NCBI GenBank assembly: GCA_963932465.1
Contig: OZ010795.1
Location: 476,212,806-476,276,805 of the forward strand
Reading direction: 5' to 3'
DNA length: 64,000 bases
From: Maratus speciosus
Taxonomy: Eukaryota > Arthropoda > Arachnida > Araneae > Salticidae
Below are positions 23,042 to 35,159 of the stretch, in pieces. Position numbers and translations under genes: made by a program. A model generated the notes under the pieces. The model saw nothing but the letters and a program-made list of their open reading frames with translations. It ran no database searches and was not told where the DNA came from. Numbering within the stretch: position 1 is the stretch's first letter; the number at the start of each line of letters is the position of its first letter.

Positions 23042-23290
23042 CACAATAGCATCCCGCTTAACCGGCCTAACCGGGACCGAGAGTTAGCCGGTTAAGAGAA
23101 AAACCGGTTAAAGCGGAGAAGTAAAAAAAAAAAAATAAATAAAATAAATATCTGCGTAATTTAATTAATTAAACCCGTACGATGTATTTAGTCACCTCGA
23201 TTTTTGCTTTTCAAGACGATTTTCACATCGGCGTCGCTCTTTGGCTTTGGATTTTTCCATATCTGATAATTTGCGCCTACCCATTTTGTA
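23042..23290 (-). mobile_element. pogo/Tigger-like end fragment with a 30-aa frame
   Basis: The sequence GCATCCCGCTTAACCGGCCT and the following GGTTAAGAGAAAAACCGG match the Tigger end at 61259 (CAGTAGCCTCCCGCTTCACC and on). The two copies also share TTTAATTAATTAAA about 110 bp inward, so they are one family. Beyond that they diverge. Here a minus-strand frame at 23192-23284 (30 aa, starting MGRRKLSDMEKSKAKERRRC) looks like the basic start of a transposon protein and then stops. No rest of the gene is seen. Confidence 0.55.
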
Positions 23291-24976
23291 ACTTTTTCAA
23301 TTTTTAACGATTTTATGACTTTCGATTACCTATTCAAACAATTTTAAAGATTTTATGCCTTTCCATTACCTATTCAAATAAAAATTCTTCTAAAAGTAAA
23401 GAACATCGTTGAATTTCTTTAAAAAAATAAAATGCAAGCATCATTTGGCCCCATCCTCGACCGTAAACAACAACCATTTCCAAATGGTTAACAAGCACGT
23501 AAGATTACTGAATCTTTTGGTTGCCATTTTCTCATACAAATTGAAAAAGAATTGAAATTAAAATACGTGCTATGTCAAGAATATCGTCTGCTATAAAATC
23601 CGGTGAATTTTGGTTTTATTTCATTTTTATTCATCATTTAAATGTTTTTTAGCTTATTGCAAATTTATTTTAAAAGCGATACAACGCTTTCTCTTTACAA
23701 ATATGTATTTTAAATAACGATATTTGTGTGACTTTCCTTCACGTTTACTTAATTCGTATCAGAAAGCTTAAAGAATGCAATTTTATTTATCTGTATGCAA
23801 TAATATTTTCCAAATTTTGAAAAACACAAAGGAATAATTTCTGATAAAGTATGGAGCTAGTATAAACAAACAGGTGAAATCCTATGAATCATTAGATACC
23901 CGATTTGTTTTGCCGAACTTCTTGAATGACAATATTGCGTTTTGCTGGGTATGCGTATTATTCCGCGATAAAGACTTCATATGCATACTTTTCTACAGAT
24001 GTTGTTTAAGAATGGATCGTAAAAGTGGAATGCTTTAGCTTATGCAAATGACGTCATTTTATTAAAAAGAGTGTTTTTTTAACCTTAAAACTGAAATATG
24101 TTTTTTAGAAGTGCGTCATTTCACCCCAGCTGATTTTGAATTTTTCACAAAGGCGAAAATATTTCACTTTAAAAAATAACATAATCGAAATCACAGGCTG
24201 ATAAAGCGCAATCTTTTACAAAAAATTAGAGTGTCTGTATAGAAGAGCAGCGACATACAGCGTTCATGCTTTTTTGTCCAAAAAATAGTGATATAATATT
24301 ATTATATACTAAAGATCTAGATAATTCTTGCCTGGATGAATTAGCTTCGTAGAGTTAGACAAGCAGTGAGGTTCTTGGTAATAATTTGACGTTTAAAATA
24401 ATATCAGGCTCCCCAAGTTTTTGCCCAAAATTCTCTTGACCAATAAAATTTTATTGCTATTCTTTAACATATTCTACTATAATTTTATAAAAAAAGCAAA
24501 ATTTGCTTAATTAATTTTTTTTTATAATTATACATAACCTATACTTTTAAAAGACAAGGCTGTTTTTTAGTCATGTGCCTTGAACTTTCTAGTCAACCAA
24601 TTTTACTAATAATTGTTTTAACTGAAAGCTGTTTAGTTGTAGATGTTCCCGCACTAGATGTTTTTTTAATATCCCCATTGTTATATTTTAATTTTAAAAA
24701 TGTTTTATGAAATGTCTTCAAAATGGTGGTAATTAGACAGCTTTCATTATTGCAGAAAAGAGAGAATAATGAGGTTTATTTATATGTATTCATGCCATTT
24801 TCTGATAAAAATTCAAAAAATATCTTTTTTCTAATTTCTATGATTTAAATTTTGTTGTATAGGGTTTAGTGGCTCAAAATTCTATTAGGGACATACTGCG
24901 CCAAAATATTTTGAACGGAAAATCACGTACTACTTTTGAAAACACGCCTTTTACCTTATGAAGTTTGCACATTTTT
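23290..24976. other. A+T-rich DNA without recognisable features
   Basis: Long T and A runs and only chance frames. No inverted repeat, tandem array or coding motif was noted. Confidence 0.5.
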
Positions 24977-26935
24977 AGGTAGCTTTCTTTACAAAAAAGC
25001 TACCTATTGCAGCCGTTCGGAGGAAAGCGATTTCAAAAAATTTTGGTATATTTTCATCGATCATGACCCCCAGACCCCGAAACCACCCTCCGTTCAAAAT
25101 TGATATATATATATATATATATATATATATCTGACCTATGTCACACTGTAACTCCCGTAATTATGAACCGATTTCGATGTAATTCGGTGTGGACATAGTA
25201 CATACCAATGTCTCGACCGAGTTCGTTGGCCAGCTTCATCCGCCGTTTTGTTTCAAAATGGCGGCCATTTAAAATTTTAAAAAAAATTTAAAATTTGAAA
25301 TGTGGTACCAAAAAATTGAAAATGGAAAAATATTTTTTTCTTATGTATTTGACCTTTATACAAAGATTACGGAGCAGTTTTTGTTTCGTCTATATCTTAA
25401 AAAATGGCTGAGTTATAGCATTTTGAATTTCTAGCGTGGCTGATATTTTGAAACGTCCTGAATTTTGTCACGCGATAAAAGGCGTATTTATGAACCGATT
25501 TGGATGTAACTTCGTTTATACATAGTACATACCAATGTCTCGACCGGGTTCGTTGGCCAGCTTCACCCGCCATCTTGTTTAAAAATGGCGGCCATTTAAA
25601 TTTTTAAGAAAAATTTAAATTTGAAATGTGGTGCCAAAAATTGAAAATTGAAAAAATATTTTCTTCTTATGTGTTTGACCTTGATAAAAAGATTCGGGAG
25701 CAGTTTTTGTTTCGTCTATATCTTAAGAAATGGCTGAGTTATAGCATTTTGAATTTCTAGCGTGGCTGACATTTTGAAACGTCCTGATTTTTCTCACGTA
25801 ATAACAGGCGTATTTATGAACCGACTTGGATGTACCTTGGTGTGTACATAGTACATACAAATATCTCGACCGAGTTCGTTGGCCAGCTTCATCCGCCATC
25901 TTGTTTCAAAATGGCGGCCATTTAAAAAAATTAAAAAATAAAAAAATTTAAATGAGATACCAAAAAATTGGAAAATGAAAAAGATTTTTTTGTATGTGTT
26001 TGACCTTAATACAAAGATTCCGGAACAGTTTTTCTTTCGTCTATATCTAAAAAAAAATGGCTGAGTAATAGCATTTTGAATTTCTCTTGTGGCTGACATT
26101 TTAAAACGACCTGATTTTTGTCACGCGATAACAGGCGTATTTATGAACCTATTTGGATGTAACTTGGTCTGTACATAGTACATACCAGTGTCTCGACCGA
26201 GTTCGTTGGCCAGCTTCATTCGCCATCTTGTTTCAAAAGGGTTGCCATTTAAAAAAAATTAAATTTAAAATTCAAAATGAGGTATTAAAAAATTTAAAAA
26301 TGAAAAAGATTTTTTTTTATGTGTTTGGCCTTGATACAAAGATTCCGGAGCAGTTTTTGTTTCTGAAAATTTGTTCTTTTGTTGATATCTTAAAAAATGG
26401 TTGATTTATAGCACTTTGAATTTCTAGCATGGCTAACATTTTGAAACGATCTTGTATTTGTCACGCGATAACACACGTATTCGCCTATTTCGATGTAAGA
26501 AGGCATGTGGATAGTATACATCAACACCTCGACCAAGTTCGCTGGCCAGATTCATCAGCCATCTTGTTTCAAAATGGCGGCCATTAAATTAAAAAAATAT
26601 ATATATATTTAAAGTGAGGTGCAAAAAAATTAGAAATTGAAAAAGGTTTCTTTCTTAAGTATTTGATCTTGATATAAGGATTCAGGAGCATTTTTTGTTT
26701 GTCTTTACCTTAAAAAATGGCTCAGATATAGCAGTTTCAATTTCTATTGTGGGTGACATTTTGAAAAATCTGATTTTTTGCATGCGACAGCACTCCTATA
26801 TATTAACCGATTCCGATGTGAGTGAGCATGTGCACAGCAATTACTAAGCTCTCGACCAAGTTCACTGCTTAGCCTCATCCACCACGTTGTCTTAAAATGA
26901 CAGGCACTTTAAGAAATTGCCGAATTTGGCAGCCA
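24977..26935 (+). repeat. 327-bp tandem array with palindromic header
   Basis: The array opens with a palindrome (AGGTAGCTTTC...AAAGCTACCT, 24977-25005) and CTATTGCAGCCGTTCGG, then a (TA)n tract at about 25103-25130. Six units follow. The anchor TCTCGACCGAGTTCGTTGGC begins near 25211, 25538, 25864, 26191, 26527 and 26850, giving spacings of 327, 326, 327, 336 and 323 bp. Each unit carries an AAAATGGCGGCCATTTAAA-like palindrome. Units 1-4 are close; 5 and 6 are more diverged, as expected for array edges. A single-unit relative lies inverted at 40560-40860. Confidence 0.85.
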
Positions 26936-28915
26936 AATATAAGTTACTTTAAAGAAAAGCAGCTTGGATAAAGCTGACTAATTTCGCGAAAGTCTCATTC
27001 ATTATATTGATAAAAATTAGTATTGAATCTCCTATATTCGGTTTCCACTAAATTGAGCTTCGTGTGTTTGCATGATATAAGTTGGCTTTTTTTAAATAAG
27101 GATTATGAAAGCTACCTCTTCCTCCCGGCACTGGCCGGAAGGACTTTTTTCCCTTCTGCATGTGTACTGACACTAATTTTGAGACACTCGGCGAAATGCT
27201 TAAATAAGTGATAATGACGTCATATGTAAAAGAAAATGATCATTTTCTTAGATAATATTAAACATTTTAACACAAATGCGCCTAAAAAACATAAATTACG
27301 GCAATTTTTACCTTCGTTTTTGAGATTAGTATCTGAAGTTAAGAGTGCGACTATTCACATTCAAATATGTTGTTGACAATCGTGACTTCAAGTTTTGAGT
27401 TAAAATATCATTTTTTTAAACATGGTGAATATGGATGTGAGAAGTGCGTATGTAAATTTTGCGAATGTGAAAATAATGTCGGGTTGAGATTTCTCGGGAA
27501 AAAATTCAATGATCGTGTCAAAGTGGAATATTTTTTTTTTCTTTTTATTCGGGAATACAAAGCATAAGAGCTTTAATTGACAACTTCATAATAACTGATC
27601 TTTATTATATTTTACTCATTACACATGAGATTAAAGTTTAATTTTAATAATTAGGAGAACTAAGTTTTATAGAAATTATTTAGTTAATTTTAGGTTAAGA
27701 TAAAATTTGAGAGTTAGAGTAACCAATGTAAGATATGTGCTTTTATTGTAGCTAATTTTGTGGGTTTATTATAAATCAATGAAACAGTTCCTTCTTAAAC
27801 GTTTTCTTTCGTCAAAATTCAGCGGGTTCCACCTCGTACTAAATAAACACAACAATCTATTTATATAAAATCCAAGTCTCTCTGTGTCCCTCACAATTCC
27901 GGATGGACCGCCTCATTGATCACGGCCGTGTTAGACTTCCTATGGAGAAATCAGTATCAGCTTCAACAATGAATAATTGCTGAAAAGTTTACCACAATAA
28001 CGCCAAATTTTGATCAACTTGACAAAATATCGCCAGATTTGGCATTATGCCGCCAAATTTGGCGACAAAAATAAGTTGCCATATATGAAGCCAATTTGGC
28101 GAAATTTCCATTGAAATCCATTAATCTTTCATAATCGAGTTCATCGCAATTTAATTTAAACTCCGCGCATTTAAGGTTTTTTTTTTTTAAAATCTATGGG
28201 TCAGAATTTAAAGTGTAATCTACGAAAATGTACGTCTTTACATCTTCATCCCGATGCTTCCAATAAAATAACAGCCACTGGACGGCGCTGTACTATCCCA
28301 GCTCTTAACTGCCGATTTTAATATGCTTTACATAGCCGGATACAGAAACTACATTCTCGGTACTTTTCCAGTATAGGGATCTTAGCGAAATAAAGAAAAC
28401 TGCCTTGGCGAAGAAGGAAATTTGACAACATATTTTCTGGCAACCCATTCACTGTTTCATTTCATATATACACGCATTTTTTTCAATATTTATGCAATTT
28501 ATATAGCATAAAGATTATATAAACGTTATCTAATTTTATTCAGAAACAGACGTAATTTCTACATTTAAAAAACAACAATATATATTTAATTAAAATATAT
28601 ATACATAAACGAACAAAAAATTTCATCAAGTTTGTTTGCATAGCTGTTTACATCATTTGTTATGAATTTTTACTTTCTGATGCCCGAATCCGCCAAGCTA
28701 AAAAGAAAAGAGGAAAAAAACCCCCGCCAAGTGCCTTATGGTTGGAGAGTACCAAATTCTCTATTATTTTTAACTATCTGCAGCATAGTTTGTACTATAT
28801 GGAGTGGGGGCGAAAAGTTTAAATATTAAATTTTAAAATTTGTATAAAGCACTACGAGACTAAAAATCTAAGAATGAAATAAATGTAAAATAAGACTAAA
28901 AGAGCTGTATGTCAA
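26936..28915. other. no gene; A+T-rich with short palindromes
   Basis: A cluster of CGCCAAATTTGGCG-type palindromes lies at about 28005-28110. A CTCTCTGTGTCCCTCAC patch near 27880 resembles heads of other repeats here. The 62- and 66-aa plus frames at 27023 and 27367 have no motif. Confidence 0.5.
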
Positions 28916-28919
28916 AAAA

Positions 28920-29350
28920 ATTTAAAATAAAATAAATGTAAATAAAAAAATTGTTAACATTCACAAAAATACAGAAAAAAATATATGTATTTAAATGCAC
29001 TAAAAAGTAGAAAATAATTTCTGGGCTAGAAAAGAAATTGTTTTATTTTCCCATGTCGAAGAAAAAAGATGAAAGCGTGGGCGCCAACATATAGATATGT
29101 ATACATACGTATATAATATAATATCATAAAAAACAAATTAAACAAAAGTTAAACATTTTGCAGTTTTTTTTTTCAGCAAATTTTAAATTGCATTATGTTT
29201 TTCTTGGACATGAGAAAATAAAACAATTACTTTTCCAGCCCAACAATTATTTTCTACTTTTTAGTGCATTTAAATATATATAGTACATATTTACATTTTT
29301 GTGAATGTTAACGAAAGCATGTCTTTAAAAAAATACATTTATTTCATTTG
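28920..29350. repeat. inverted repeat, arms of at least 107 bp
   Basis: The left arm contains TTAACATTCACAAAAATAC and AAATGCACTAAAAAGTAG (about 28951-29058). The right arm carries their reverse complement (about 29206-29318). Weaker similarity extends outward on both sides (AATAAATGTA / TACATTTATT). Ends are not sharp. Confidence 0.65.
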
Positions 29351-29359
29351 AAATGAATG

Positions 29360-30320
29360 AGTAATGAATGAAATTACATAGTTTTTCATAAATGTGTTTC
29401 CTTTTTCAAAATGTGTTATTTTCATCTATCACTGCGGAACAAGCGGGAAAAACTCATTCTTGCACATGTGTTGTACATATCTGTCTCATTTCCCGTCATT
29501 TTTTACGGGCAATCTTTCTAGTATTTAATAGTAAAACCGGTGAAAGCAAAATCCCTGGGACAATGACATTTTTACATTTAAAGCAGAGTTCCGACATAAA
29601 CAGAAACTGAATTAATGAATCACGAATTAACTGTAGCCATACTCCACCCGTGACGCGCGGGCCGTATGTGGCCTGGTGATCCTTTATGTACCACTTGATT
29701 AGCGTTTCCAGGTCTAGTGTCCCAACAAATGGGACAGGAAGGCAAGAAAAAAGAACTTCTAAATCTATACAAAAAATTAAAATAAAAGTGGAAGCCCTGT
29801 TAAGGCGGAACCTTCCAGAAACGTTATCATGCCTTAAACGTAAATATCGCTCGCCCGCAAGAACCCGACAAAAGTAAATTTCACAGGAGAGGAAAAAGAA
29901 AATGTACATTATTTTACTGTAACATGAAATTACAGACCTTAGCTCTGCATGCAGGAATGAAAACGCGCATAAAATCATAAAACTCTTAAAAATGAAGACG
30001 TGGAATGAGGTTTGGAGGGTTGGGTAATTTTACCTCCCCACACAATCCAACCCTCTTCTGTGGTCAAAAATGGACATATAGTGTAATAAAGTGATTTTCC
30101 GCATAGCTACACTTATGAAACTGTTTATGTAGTAAAAGGCACCTATGACAGACCTATCAGTGGAATAAAACGCAAAATGAATTTTTGCCAGATGTGTCAC
30201 TTTTCTTGCGGGTGAACGATATGTCATTGTCCCAATGATAAGCAAAACCCTATGCCTGCTCAACCTTCAACTTATCAAAAACGGAACTTTTTCCTGTCCC
30301 GTACGGGTATTTCTGAGCAG
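29360..30320. other. mixed-composition DNA, no assigned gene
   Basis: The 160-aa minus frame at 29496-29978 is the longest unassigned frame here, but it has no recognisable domain. TGGGACAATGACAT (29552) has an inverted counterpart ATGTCATTGTCCCA (30222), and TATCGCTCGCCCGCAAGAA (29840) has an inverted relative near 30208. This hints at a roughly 690-bp decayed inverted-repeat element rather than a gene. Confidence 0.4.
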
Positions 30321-30328
30321 GTTTTACT

Positions 30329-30901
30329 CAGTGTTGCCAGATTGGGGACTTTTTTGTCCCCATATTGTTGATTGTCACCACTTTTTTGAAATAGAAATAT
30401 TCGACCTATTTAAAAATAGATTAAAAATTCTGAAAAATAAGCGAATTATACTAACGTATACTCGTGTATAACGCGCACTTTTTTTCAAAAATTTAGGGCA
30501 AAAATCCCAAGTGCGCGTTATACACGGAATAATTTTTTACTGCTAGATGTAGTCATACGATATACATACGAATCAAGAAATATATTCAAAGAAGAAATTA
30601 AAACTGGAAAAGTCTTACATAATAGAAGTATTGCTGCATCTTTATTTCACTTCTGGCACATTTTTATGCAACATCGCTAGTAACGTTGTTTAAGCGCTAA
30701 TTTCATTAGCGTTGGAAATAAATTTAACATTCATTTGCATGTGAAATTTATGGTGCGCGTTATATACGAGATAAAAAAAAATCGACCATTTTTATTGTTA
30801 AGTACGGGGTGCGCGTTATGCACGAGTAAATACGGTATTTTAGAAAAGTGGTGACAGTCAAATAATCTGAATTTTAAAAGTCCCCAAATCTAGCAGCACT
30901 G
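30329..30901. mobile_element. hAT-like MITE with 8-bp target duplication
   Basis: The ends are CAGTGTTGCCAGATTGGGGA (30329) and inverted TCCCCAAATCTAGCAGCACTG (ending 30901). Flanking 8-mers are GTTTTACT (30321-30328) and GTTTTAAT (30902-30909), matching at 7 of 8 positions. CAGTG ends with an 8-bp duplication are the hAT signature. Arms of about 65 bp share GTCACCACTTTT. A pogo-like MITE is inserted inside. Confidence 0.75.
30449..30838. mobile_element. pogo-like MITE nested in the hAT MITE
   Basis: The inverted ends contain TACTCGTGTATAACGCGCAC (30459-30478) and GTGCGCGTTATGCACGAGTA (30809-30828). The same motif recurs inside as GTGCGCGTTATACACGG (about 30511) and GTGCGCGTTATATACGAG (about 30753), so it is iterated four times. 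No coding remnant. Confidence 0.7.
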
Positions 30902-30912
30902 GTTTTAATATA

Positions 30913-30914
<2 letters not shown>

Positions 30915-30961
<47 letters not shown>
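30915..30961 (+). repeat. poly(A) tract of 47 bases
   Basis: An uninterrupted A run directly follows the hAT-like MITE, with CAGCGGCACTCCGGGAGTGC after it. It could be a retroposon tail, but no body was identified upstream. Confidence 0.9.
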
Positions 30962-30962
<1 letters not shown>

Positions 30963-31342
30963 AGCGGCACTCCGGGAGTGCCAATAGAAGTGAAAACTTC
31001 AACAATTACGTGTGCGTTTTTTTAATCGTCAGGAAATGTTTTATGCGTTGAATTGTGTAGCAGCACTAATGAATGAAAGCATCTAGGGACACGGCATTGC
31101 CCCTGCTAAGTCTTGAAAGCACAGCCGTAAGCATCTTTTTAACAGCTACATTGTTTACTTTAAGTTACTTTATACTAAAATTTTAAAACTTTGACGTTCT
31201 TGAGGAACCGGAAAACAAATTAATTTTTAAAAACCTTTTCAGCCAAACGTTTAGACATCCAAAAAGGAAAAAAGTTTTCACTATTACACATTAAAACAAA
31301 AAAGTTTTTTTTTTACCCTATACTTAAGTTCCACCCTAATGT

Positions 31343-31425
31343 ACACACACACATAAATATATACATACACATGTATATATATATGTACATATATGTGCAT
31401 GTATATGTATATATGTATGTAAATA
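31343..31425. repeat. AC/TA/TG-rich microsatellite
   Basis: Alternating purine-pyrimidine sequence (ACACACACAC, TATATATATATG, TGTATATGTATATATG) of about 80 bp. The 65-aa minus frame over it is a translation of the simple repeat. Confidence 0.85.
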
Positions 31426-31771
31426 TAACACTGGCGCCCCCTAACCGGAAAGTACCGAAAAAAATATTGGCAATATATCACCTTGACTAACTTAAAAGTA
31501 TCAATATTGCAGTTGGTACATGCTATGCAAAATGAAACAATTATATTATAACCACTCTTCGTGCAAGAAAAATTACTAAAAATTCGTATTCAGATACACA
31601 GGCAAGATTGACGTCAAACAAGAGTAATACCAACAGCAACATTGTTATAATAGTCCAAGAGCCGACAGCACAAAAACCTATGTTATCACGCACACGAAAA
31701 AAATTATTATTTTATGGGAGAGTAGAAGTAGGGGAATTTAATGATCCATGTGTACCGGAAGTGAAGTGGTG

Positions 31772-31928
31772 CATAAGCAAAGAATTAATACCACCAGTGG
31801 TTGACTCGTAGGTTTATCATTGTGTTTGTCCTACAAACAAAAGTATGAAAGCATGGAAGATAGTTGTAGGACAAACACAATGATAAAACTACGAGTCAAC
31901 CACTGGTGATATTAATTTTTTGCTTATG
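31772..31928. repeat. near-perfect hairpin, 65-bp arms
   Basis: The left arm is 31772-31836 and the right arm 31864-31928, with only a few mismatches over 65 bp. The loop is 27 bp. The arms contain CCAGTGGTTGACTCGTAG and ATCATTGTGTTTGTCCTAC. No terminal motif or target duplication was identified. Confidence 0.85.
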
Positions 31929-32006
31929 TATAATTAATATGTAATTTTTTGCTAAGTAATAATGGCTTTAAGCACACAATCGCCGCGGCGAGAGGCCTCT
32001 CTTGTT

Positions 32007-32350
32007 CCGCAGCCCTTTATTCTTTCACTTATTCCTACTCTTTTGCGGAAGCTAAGTTCGTAGGTCCCCAGCCACGTCCCGAGTATAAGACATTCTAATG
32101 AAAGCCAGAATGAAAAAAAAATCAGAAATTGAAACCGGGCAAATTTAAAAGGGAAATTACACAAATTAAAGACACCGTCCGCAGCCCTTTATTCTTTCAC
32201 TTATTCCGACTCTTTTGCGGAAGCTAGGTTCGTAGGTCCCCAGCCACGTCCCGAGTATAAGACATTCTAGCGGAAGCCAGAATGGAAAAAAAAATCAGAA
32301 ACTGAAACCGGGCAAATTTAAAAGGGAAATTACACAAATTAAAGACACCT
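32007..32350 (+). repeat. tandem duplication, two 172-bp copies
   Basis: CCGCAGCCCTTTATTCTTTC begins at 32007 and again at 32179. The two copies differ at only a few positions and by one base in an A run, and both end near GGAAATTACACAAATTAAAG. The high identity suggests a recent duplication. Confidence 0.9.
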
Positions 32351-32758
32351 AAAACTGGGAAGGCAGGGCTCGGGGCGATGAAGCTACCGGACGACCCCTG
32401 CTTCTTCTAGCTTACTATTAGTGTTTTTAATTAAATAAGTCAAATCGTGTTTTTAAATATATTTAATGTGTGTTTCAAATTAAAAGATTGCATTACGAAA
32501 GATTGCGATAAGAACAATATTTGACGATTTATCACCTGTGCTCTCCAAAATGCTTTATTACCATGTATTTAATACCCTTCACGGTATTTCATTGTTATAT
32601 TGACTTTGCTTTTTTTAAAAAGCTTGACGCAATTCGAGTTTTAAAAAGTGAGATTTTCTGCCAAATGATATAAACGAATTTGAAAATAAAACTGAAGAAG
32701 TATTATACTGGTTTATGTATGTATTTTAAAAAATGCACCTGCTAACACGTATCAGATA

Positions 32759-33082
32759 AGGGCACATATGTCATACACACTCCATATTGGCGCGATTTTT
32801 TTCCGACGCCAATTTGGCGAAAACCTCGTTTTTGAATACCAGTTACATGCATATTTTAAAAAGAGGAATAACAATAAATAAAAAAAGTTTGATAAAAAAG
32901 AACAAAACATTTATATAATAAAAAAATAAATGTAAATAAACAATTCATTAATAAATAAACAAAAACATCCGGGTTACCATATCAAGCAAAATGACGATAC
33001 TTTGGAGCCAACCCGGTGCGTATATGACATTGGCGTCAGAAAAAATTGCGCCAATATGAGTCACGTATATGACATCTGTGCT
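32759..33082. mobile_element. MITE with ~50-bp inverted repeats
   Basis: AGGGCACATATGTCATACAC (32759) and the inverted TATATGACATCTGTGCT (ending 33082) open the arms. Inward, ATATTGGCGCGATTTTTTTC pairs with AAAAATTGCGCCAATAT, and GACGCCAAT pairs with ATTGGCGTC. It is non-coding. The GCCAATTTGGCG palindrome inside resembles those near 28090. Confidence 0.7.
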
Positions 33083-33239
33083 AAGCAGTAACGTTTGAGT
33101 GTTTGTGGGGTGACATCTCTGAATCTACCTAGCCGATTAAAAATAAAGTGGTCCCAGAAAAATGTTGGTGACCATCTCTGCTCTAAAAAAGACAGTATTT
33201 ATGTCAGTACAACAACTCCCATCGGTGCAGGAACAAAAA

Positions 33240-33515
33240 TGCTCTAAAATGCGGTTTCTGTGATATTGTTTGTGCTAGAAATTTGAAAATCGGCGTGGTG
33301 GCTACTTTTAATATGTAAACACTTGTTATGAACTCTTTTTAAAAGGTCGAAAATTTTAAAGTGAGAAATAAACGTAAAACGTTCTAGAAAGATTCTAAAT
33401 CATGATTTATTTGGAATTGTTAGGAATAGAAATTTTGAAATTTCCCATGGTTATTAGTTTTAAAATGTAAATCCCGATCAGTTTTTAAAAAATCTGAAAA
33501 TTAAAAGGGTGTGCG

Positions 33516-33550
<35 letters not shown>

Positions 33551-33980
33551 AACTGCAATTTCTGGGATACTTTTGGAGTTAGAATCTTGAAATTTGGCAT
33601 GTTAGTAATTTATAAGATGTAAATGTTCGTTTTAGAACGAATTCCAAAAAATTTGAAATTTAGAAGACTAAATAAAGCGGACAAAGTCCTAAAGATGATC
33701 TAAATAAAGATGTGCTTGCAATTGTTAGGAATTTAAACATGAAAATTGACATGGCTGTTACTTTTATGACATAAATACTCACAACAGAACAGTTTCTATA
33801 AATTTGGCTATGTAAAACGGTGCAGGAAAAAAAAAAACTTTCGCAAATTTTCTATTTCTATGTGTTACCGCTGAATCTGAAACCTTAAGGTGAAATGAAT
33901 AGAAACGTTTTAATTTACCATTAATTTGAAATTATTAGGTATAGAAACTTTAAATATTTAATAATACTACATTCATCACC
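33240..33980 (+). repeat. degenerate tandem array, period ~151 bp
   Basis: Blocks of the type AGAAATTTTGAAATTTCCCATGG followed by a TTACTTTTAAAATGTAAA-like stretch recur with anchors near 33278, 33429, 33581 and 33734. Spacings are about 151, 152 and 153 bp. An A run of about 30 (near 33517-33546) interrupts one unit. A TTACCGCTGAATCTGAA motif near 33865 is shared with the array at 63.5 kb. Confidence 0.6.
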
Positions 33981-33984
33981 CCCT

Positions 33985-34843
33985 CCCTAAAAAAACAAAA
34001 AAAAACATATTTAAATGCAACAAGATGGGTAGATACACACTTAGTATTGGATAAATTATGTAAATATTGAATAAATGTCGGTATGAAACAGCGAATAGGT
34101 TGTCCGAAAGCACTTGTAAACGTGTTCCTTCTCTAGGCTATTATATCTCTTGCCAAGGCCAGAGGGAAGCGCTGGTTTAAATTTGATATGGAATTTTTTT
34201 TCAGATTCACTGATCTTGATATTTCACCGTTTGAATTTGTAACCAGTATATGGCCAATTAAAGATAGTATCTCATTTTCTTTACTTGCAACAAGTTATTA
34301 TTAAATGTATGTTCTCGGCAATATCGCTCAGACTAGTCCCTCTGAGGAAAGTCCTAGTATTTATTATGTCCTGCTTTATAGGAATTCAAAATTTCACATT
34401 TTTCTTCCAAGTAGTTTTCAAAGCATGCTTCAAAAACATCAATGTGCTAGTTTAAGGTGTCGTCTATGATGTGGAGAAACGCATAATTTGAAAAAATATT
34501 TTACTCCTTTCAACATTTGGGCTTGGTAATGAACAAAATATATTAAGGCTGTTCTTAACTGCTCTGTTCAACAAGTGCAAAACTTTTTGACGCATTTACA
34601 AATTCATTTTTTAGCGGAAAGATGTAAAATTGGAAAACCTGGCAATGGAAGCGATTTGGAATTGAACTGTTTTTTTTTTTTCATTTTTTGATCAATAAAT
34701 TACCTATTGAGTTATAAGCGTTTTTGATCACGTGACAAACACGATTTTCGCACTTCACGGGCTGAATTTTCTGCTTTCTTCGGAAACTTCGGATCAAAAC
34801 GTCAACATTGACACTATTTTCTGAAAGATCTATTGCGTTTGGG

Positions 34844-34888
<45 letters not shown>

Positions 34889-35159
34889 GAAAAAATAGCT
34901 TGATTACATAGTTTATGAACAACAACACCTGGTCCTGGTAGTTTCATGCATTTCCGAACAAAAATAAATTAAAATGGGTATTGGTATTGAAAAAAAAACA
35001 AGTTTGGGTTTGTTTTGTTATGTAGATTTATATATAGGTCATTTAAAAGTAGACTTTTATTTCCAATCGTTTGGTATCAGTAATTTTCATCTCTTATTAT
35101 CTGTTGCGGAGTTAGTAGGGGTATTTACTTTTTTCCCACGACTATACATAGAAGGTACT
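33985..35159. other. no gene; includes a 44-base poly(A) run
   Basis: A+T-rich DNA. The A run is at 34844-34887. The 88-aa minus frame across it is partly poly-Phe from that run. The 94-aa plus frame at 34974-35258 overlaps the hairpin below and has no motif. Confidence 0.6.

Noticed and set aside
29496..29978. 160-aa minus-strand frame
   Set aside because: It is the longest unassigned frame, but it has no recognisable domain, its N-terminal part is A+T-driven, and inverted motifs at 29552 and 30222 suggest a decayed repeat.
31284..31481. 65-aa minus frame with alternating Tyr/Ile/His
   Set aside because: It is a direct translation of the TA/TG microsatellite.
34681..34947. 88-aa minus frame with poly-Phe
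   Set aside because: It is created by the 44-base A run at 34844-34887.
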